Shown piece after piece: positions 59,102 through 64,000 of a DNA stretch of 64,000 nt; within the stretch, counting starts at the first letter, position 1, and every line of letters starts with the position of its first letter. The notes beneath the pieces are model-generated. The model did no database searches. It saw nothing but the letters and a program-made list of their open reading frames with translations, and was not told where the DNA came from. Source of the stretch: Tenebrio molitor (Eukaryota > Arthropoda > Insecta > Coleoptera > Tenebrionidae); the NCBI RefSeq assembly GCF_963966145.1, contig NC_091047.1, forward strand, positions 31,000,001 to 31,064,000, read 5' to 3'. A program made the position numbers and the translations under genes.

Positions 59102-62100
59102 TACACGCATTGCTTCGTGATTCTGACTTTTTTTTTATACAAAAATCATCAAGGTTTAAAAGTTCCTTGAGGTGAATGAAGTATTTCTGAAATCAATTTT
59201 TTTTGTATTGAAACAGAAGAGTAAATTTATGAATTCTCTTGCATACAGTTTTTCTTTCTTTCTTCGTTACATCAACATTTTTCCTTAGGTGGCAGTATAA
59301 AATAAGGTGGCAGATACATTTAAAAGCATTGCAGATGAAATGAAAATAGACGTTTTGTATCTACCAGCGCGAATTGAAGCATCATCAATCGCTAATCGCG
59401 AATGATGCGTAGTGTGTACTACTGCTTGTCGCAACGTAAATTGTACAAATTGGCACACCACGAATCGTAGTCTTTACGATCCGTTCGAAACTGAACAAAA
59501 ACAACTATTACGACACCGGCCAATACAGACACAAATAAGACAAAACAAAATGGGAACCAGCTGTTACAGTGGCACATCCAAATACTTTACAATGTCATCA
59601 ATACTTAAATGTTTTACGGGAGTTCTATTAGTATTTTATCAATTTTACTTCTTAGGATCAACTCATTTCCAAGCGAGAATATTTGCTTCGAATTTTTCGA
59701 ATAAGATCCAGACACAGACACAGATACAGACACAAGCAGATATTTAAAGTATTCATTCCTTTTTTCCCTTTCAACTTCTTTTCTCACTTTTTGATTTTTG
59801 GCATCTACTTTACACTCTCTTCTTTAGGTAATTTTCTTCTTTCTTATATACATACATAATTATCAAGAATATTTAAACTTTCCATGTTTCTTTATTCTTT
59901 TTTTTTTCTACCACTCCATACTTCTTTCGTTCCATCTATTTTCTTCTCTCTTCTTTAAAAGGTTGTGTATTTTTTTAACTCTCCAACCTTTTGCAACTAC
60001 ATAACGAGTAAATGTATGGTCAAGCGGACCGTAGTTTTCTATCTCTTTTCTAATCGTAGGTAATTGTTAATTCCTTCAGATGTACATATTTTCATCATCC
60101 CTTTAATTATTGTAATAAACGAAAAATTGAAGGTTTCGATTCGGTCATCTTATTCTCCCAGCTCTTTGAAATACTTTTGAAATTCGTATTGTTGGTTGTC
60201 CACTTCCACACTTTCGTGCTACGCTTCTTATTTCACGAAATATTTGAGAGCTGATGATGAAGCTCCGCCATTCGTTAACGGAAACAAAAACAAGCACTAC
60301 ACCATTTACCACAATTTTCATTCAACACACGTTAGATGATGACAATTAAGACATATGTATGTATTTTTATGATACCTTGGGTACAAAATTTTCTTGCTCA
60401 AATCTTTTAATCTTCTGACGCACTTAATACATCTTTCATTCCAATATATTTTTTTATTTTTGTAAATCTTTCAAAAATCGTATTTTCCATTAGGTCAAGA
60501 AACGTTTACAATCAGGGAGTAAATATGTACATATACTCCATTCTTTATCTTGATGAGTGGTCTTTGGGAAATTTTCAGCCGTCAAGTTGAATTTAGGGAT
60601 TTTTGAAAGTTCCAATGGAAAAGTGCGTTGGTAGTAATATTCAAATATTACAATAATGTACTTACAGAGACGCCGCAAAGTCTTTTTATTTATTATTTTC
60701 CAGGTTAAATTGCTCATGATTCATATGCACCGAGACCACCGAGACATAACCTCAAACGTATCATCTTCATATCGCATCGTTTTCTAAAATTTTAATAACT
60801 TGATTGGGAATTTCAAAATGTTCTAGACCGGCCACACACTTTCCGGTCAAATTTGGTCCGGTTTATGGTTCAAGATAACCGGATTCTTGAACCATTTCTC
60901 ACACCCAAACTTCTTTGCAATATTGGCCGGCACGGGACGGAAATAATGTTCGATCGGATTGACCGACGACGGACGCCGATAATTTTCATATCGGGAACGG
61001 TTAAATTTAAGAATCGATGTGTATGGCTTATATATTTACATTTCGCGACATAAGATTGTGAGATTTGGACATGAATGCTTGACGAAGATTCTGAATCTGA
61101 ATTATTTATTTCTCGTCTACAAAACTCTGTTTAAAACACAAAAAAACATTTCACTTTCTTTTTCTCTTCTTTTCATATTCAATTACATATTTATCTTTAG
61201 CATCAATTCTGCATTTCTTTCATTCCATTATTTTCTTGTAATTCTTCTTTGGTTTAAAATTTAAATCAAGAATCTTTTGCAGTTAGGCCGTAAAGTAACA
61301 AAACATTTTATGATTCCAATTTTGCATTCAAAACACAAAAATTTATGTAACATTTTTAATTGTGTATTTCGTTTTCCTTTTTTTTTCTTGTTGCTTTCTT
61401 ATCGACAAGCTACTTCTTTCACTACATAAAAAAACAGAATGTGTCGTAAAGACGCACGATAGAAGTGAAACTTTTGTATTACAGGGAAACATTGTATTTA
61501 TTCATCAATCACTTTTAACACAACAAAATTGTATATTTTAATGAAGAAAATAAATTATAAACAACGATAACACTAAACAATATCGAAATGCGTAACTCAT
61601 TGTTCATTTTTAAGGCTCCAAATTTAAGAGAGGACATTATCGATAAATGCCGTGAGTGTGACAAAGACAGAGACACTGCTCCCACTCGACCCAATAGTGT
61701 TTACCCCCACCACTTTTCGTCACACAAAAAGGTTGCCCATCAGAATTTCAAGACCCTCCAATAAAAAGTTTCACTTCAAAAAGTTTCACTTCAAAAATAA
61801 TAAAGCATTTTTATGATCACTTTAATCCGAAATGTTGACACAAGCATCCCGTTCAGATTTTTTTATTCACTTCTTCGAAAAGTTCAGAGATTTCTAGTAA
61901 TATTGCACATTTTGTACTATGTATTTATGTTATGACTTATTTGTATATCTCTTCGCCATAGAACTCAAAGTATAGTTTCTAAATTTCTTCTTCACCTGTT
62001 TTTTTTTTTCAAAGATCATTTTCTGTGTCACTTTCGCAACAGCATAAAACGTTATTATCTACCATAATTATTTTGTGAATTTCGAATTTTAATTGTATTT

Positions 62101-63202
62101 TTCTTCTTCATACGAATATATATACATATATCTACCTTCACTGTAATCTCTTTCTTTGTGTACAGATAGTTTCATATAACCAGACTACAAAAGAAATTGT
62201 ACATTTTTAAATAACTACATACTCGCTTATAGTGGAGTAACGATAGACAAAAATACGGCGTTATTTCGGAACCGGTAGCAAGAGTTCCGATTGTAATGAT
62301 TTATTTTTTTTTATGTCATGAATACAAAATACTAAAACCTTTATAGGTTAAAAATTGACGCTCATAGTGGGAAATACACTCACCGGCACAAAAAGCGACT
62401 CATTATGATTTCTTTAATAAATAATTTTGAAATTATATTTGTGCTTATTTTTTTTATAATAGTTAAATTGGGATATTTTCAAAGATCGGGAGTGCTATGG
62501 TCACCATGACAACCGAATTGTTTTGTTTAAATAAATTATTGAAAAGTTTGCGCTACTTCCATGTTGTGTTTTTGTCGGTTGTTGTACGTGTTAAAATTTT
62601 TAATCTGACAATACGAGATACTAATTCGAAATACTGTTCAAATTTTGACAATTTTTTATAACATAAATTTTTTTTCTAAAAAATAGCTTCTATCATTTTT
62701 CATTAAATTCTTATTTCCTGTGTTTAATGTTTTGTTTGTCGGATATTCTTTGGCAAAGAATAACTTAAGTAGCACCTACCAATACAACATGATACCAAAA
62801 AAAAAAATTCTAAGACAATGAATTATTTAAAATTCAAAGTGAGTAGAACTCTTCAAACAATCATTGTGACGGGTATTGGTAAAAAATATACAAGAGATGC
62901 TGAAAGTAAAAATTTATTAAGAGTGTACTATAGAAATTAAATATTTTCCCCGGTTTCATCCTCTTCTATGCCATTTTCATCTAAAATTGTTGATGGTGGG
63001 CAATTACAGTGGCCTATTTTTGAACACGTTGTTTTTCAGGAATGGAAAAACAAAATAATCAAGGCAAGTTGTTGGTACAGTTGGGAGTAAAAAAAACGGA
63101 CATCAAAATTGTGACATTTTCAAAAATTCAATATAATCCATTCTTTATTGTCAATGTGACACTTTATGACAACTGGAACATTTGAAGAATTGATCAGACG
63201 TA

Positions 63203-63542
63203 CAGTTGCGGCCGTTGAAATCTCAGACAGGAAAGATTCAAACACTCTGTATAAATTCCGAAATTTGATTAGCGTAAACAGGATTTTCATCAAGGATTAT
63301 AAAGTCAGTGTCAGTATTTGACATATTAGGGCAGAATCGCGCGTAACTTTTGAAATGCCGCAATTATCTGATTTGCAAAAATGTATTTGACTGAGGGACG
63401 GTGTGAGTATAAGAGCCATTGCGAGAGAAATTAATGTGGATAATGTTTGAGTGACATTTTGAGAAACGTCACTTTCAATCCCATTTACAAAGCCGAAAGT
63501 TTGGCGTTGTCAAAGTGTCTGAGTTTTCAACGGCCGCAACTG
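63203..63542 (+). mobile_element. Deleted Tc1/mariner-like element with N-terminal transposase remnant
   Basis: This 340-nt element has inverted ends CAGTTGCGGCCGTTGAAA and TA at 63201-63202 and 63543-63544. Inside, an ATG near 63353 begins MPQLSDLQKCI, then a stop, then LRDGVSIRAIAREINVDN. That is the helix-turn-helix opening of Tc1-family transposases (LRDGxSxRAIAxxxxV). The catalytic part is missing. Confidence 0.8.
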
Positions 63543-63554
63543 TACCTACTACCT

Positions 63555-63923
63555 TGTCAAAAATAAATTACTCCCTATATTTCGAACTTTCAGAGAAATC
63601 ACGTTTTTCATGTTGTGTAACTAGAATTTTCAGAAGTAATTTTGAATGCCTAAGGTTGGTTACTATGAATTGAGGGATAAAGTTCAATTAAATATGCCGA
63701 CAGAAACCAAAATTGATTGTGAAACACTGAAACGAAAAATCATCTGTCACTTAGCGAGGCATTAGTCATTAATTTGCAACTGTGACAAGGAATTAGCCAC
63801 AGCCGTACATTTTTGAGATATCTTTTGTCTGCCACCAGAAACCACATAGCCCCCAACCTAACCAAATTTATGGCAACCTAGTATCGAATATCCCTAAATC
63901 CTAGAGAGTAATTTATTTTTGAC
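63555..63923. mobile_element. MITE with TGTCAAAAATAAATTACTC ends
   Basis: The left end TGTCAAAAATAAATTACTC (63556) is repeated inverted at 63905-63923. No clean target duplication is visible. About 370 nt, non-coding, next to the Tc1-like remnant. Confidence 0.6.
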
Positions 63924-64000
63924 ACGATTGTAGCACAGTTATTAACTAAACTGTCACAATCAGTCTAAATAAGTTTAAATGTTGGAAGAGCGGTTTCACA

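Larger units (their letters stand above)
46768..64000 (-). other. Upstream shot intron or 5' flank
   Basis: I find no further shot exon in these 17 kb. The region holds the mobile elements annotated at 49002-50240, 52224-53053, 53572, 56082-57102, 58598-59101, 63203 and 63555. Between them lies AT-rich sequence, with a TATG/CATA microsatellite near 50465-50500. The stretches 46800-48950, 50640-52220, 57110-58590 and 59110-63200 show nothing I can assign. Confidence 0.65.

Noticed and set aside
59412..59747. 111-codon plus-strand frame with Cys-containing start and QTQTQ tail
   Set aside because: The tail is a CAGACA-type simple repeat, and the first part shows no family resemblance or splice context.
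1..64000. CRISPR array, bacterial operon, defence island
   Set aside because: Spliced animal genes and eukaryotic transposons fill the window; there are no regular short direct repeats with unique spacers and no bacterial gene layout.

Overview
The window is nuclear DNA of an insect. The coding exons are clearly those of insect short stop (shot), a spectraplakin of the dystonin/MACF1 family. The introns are AT-rich, up to about 21 kb long, and crowded with small TA- or TTA-flanked DNA transposons plus one BEL/Pao retrotransposon. A beetle is my best guess, but the sequence does not settle the order.

The minus strand carries the 5' two-thirds of shot, read from high to low coordinates. Part of CH1 lies at 46767-46393 and the end of CH1 at 45509-45339. 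A probable alternative first exon, giving isoforms without CH1, is at 40600-40199. CH2 is at 24200-23921. The plakin domain (spectrin-type repeats and an SH3 module) runs through nine exons between 23213 and 18494. A 116-nt linker exon (9959-9844) leads, across a 51-nt intron, into one giant exon of 9,124 nt (9792-669) that encodes about 3,040 residues of plakin-type repeats. Splice sites and codon phase agree at every junction between these exons. The first CH1 exon, the spectrin rod, and the EF-hand/GAS2 end of the gene lie outside the window.

The product is a giant cytoplasmic cross-linker: the CH pair binds actin, the plakin domain binds junctional and membrane partners, and the repeats extend one isoform class. 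Several exons look optional and frame-neutral: a 60-nt Cys-rich exon inside CH1, a 24-nt microexon in the plakin domain, the linker plus giant exon as a pair, and possibly an in-phase Ser-rich segment at 23447. The locus therefore seems built for many isoforms.

The introns and upstream flank carry an intact 5,999-bp BEL/Pao element (28663-34661) with LTRs that look identical, an inverted tRNA-type SINE pair, a decayed DDE transposase split by a MITE, deleted Tc1-like elements, and many MITEs. Several are nested; in one case a 251-bp MITE sits, inverted, in the middle of another copy of itself. I see no CRISPR array, operon or defence system. A few open segments that I cannot name (14945-15166 on plus, 15658-15873 and 54290-54535 on minus) are given as weak candidates.
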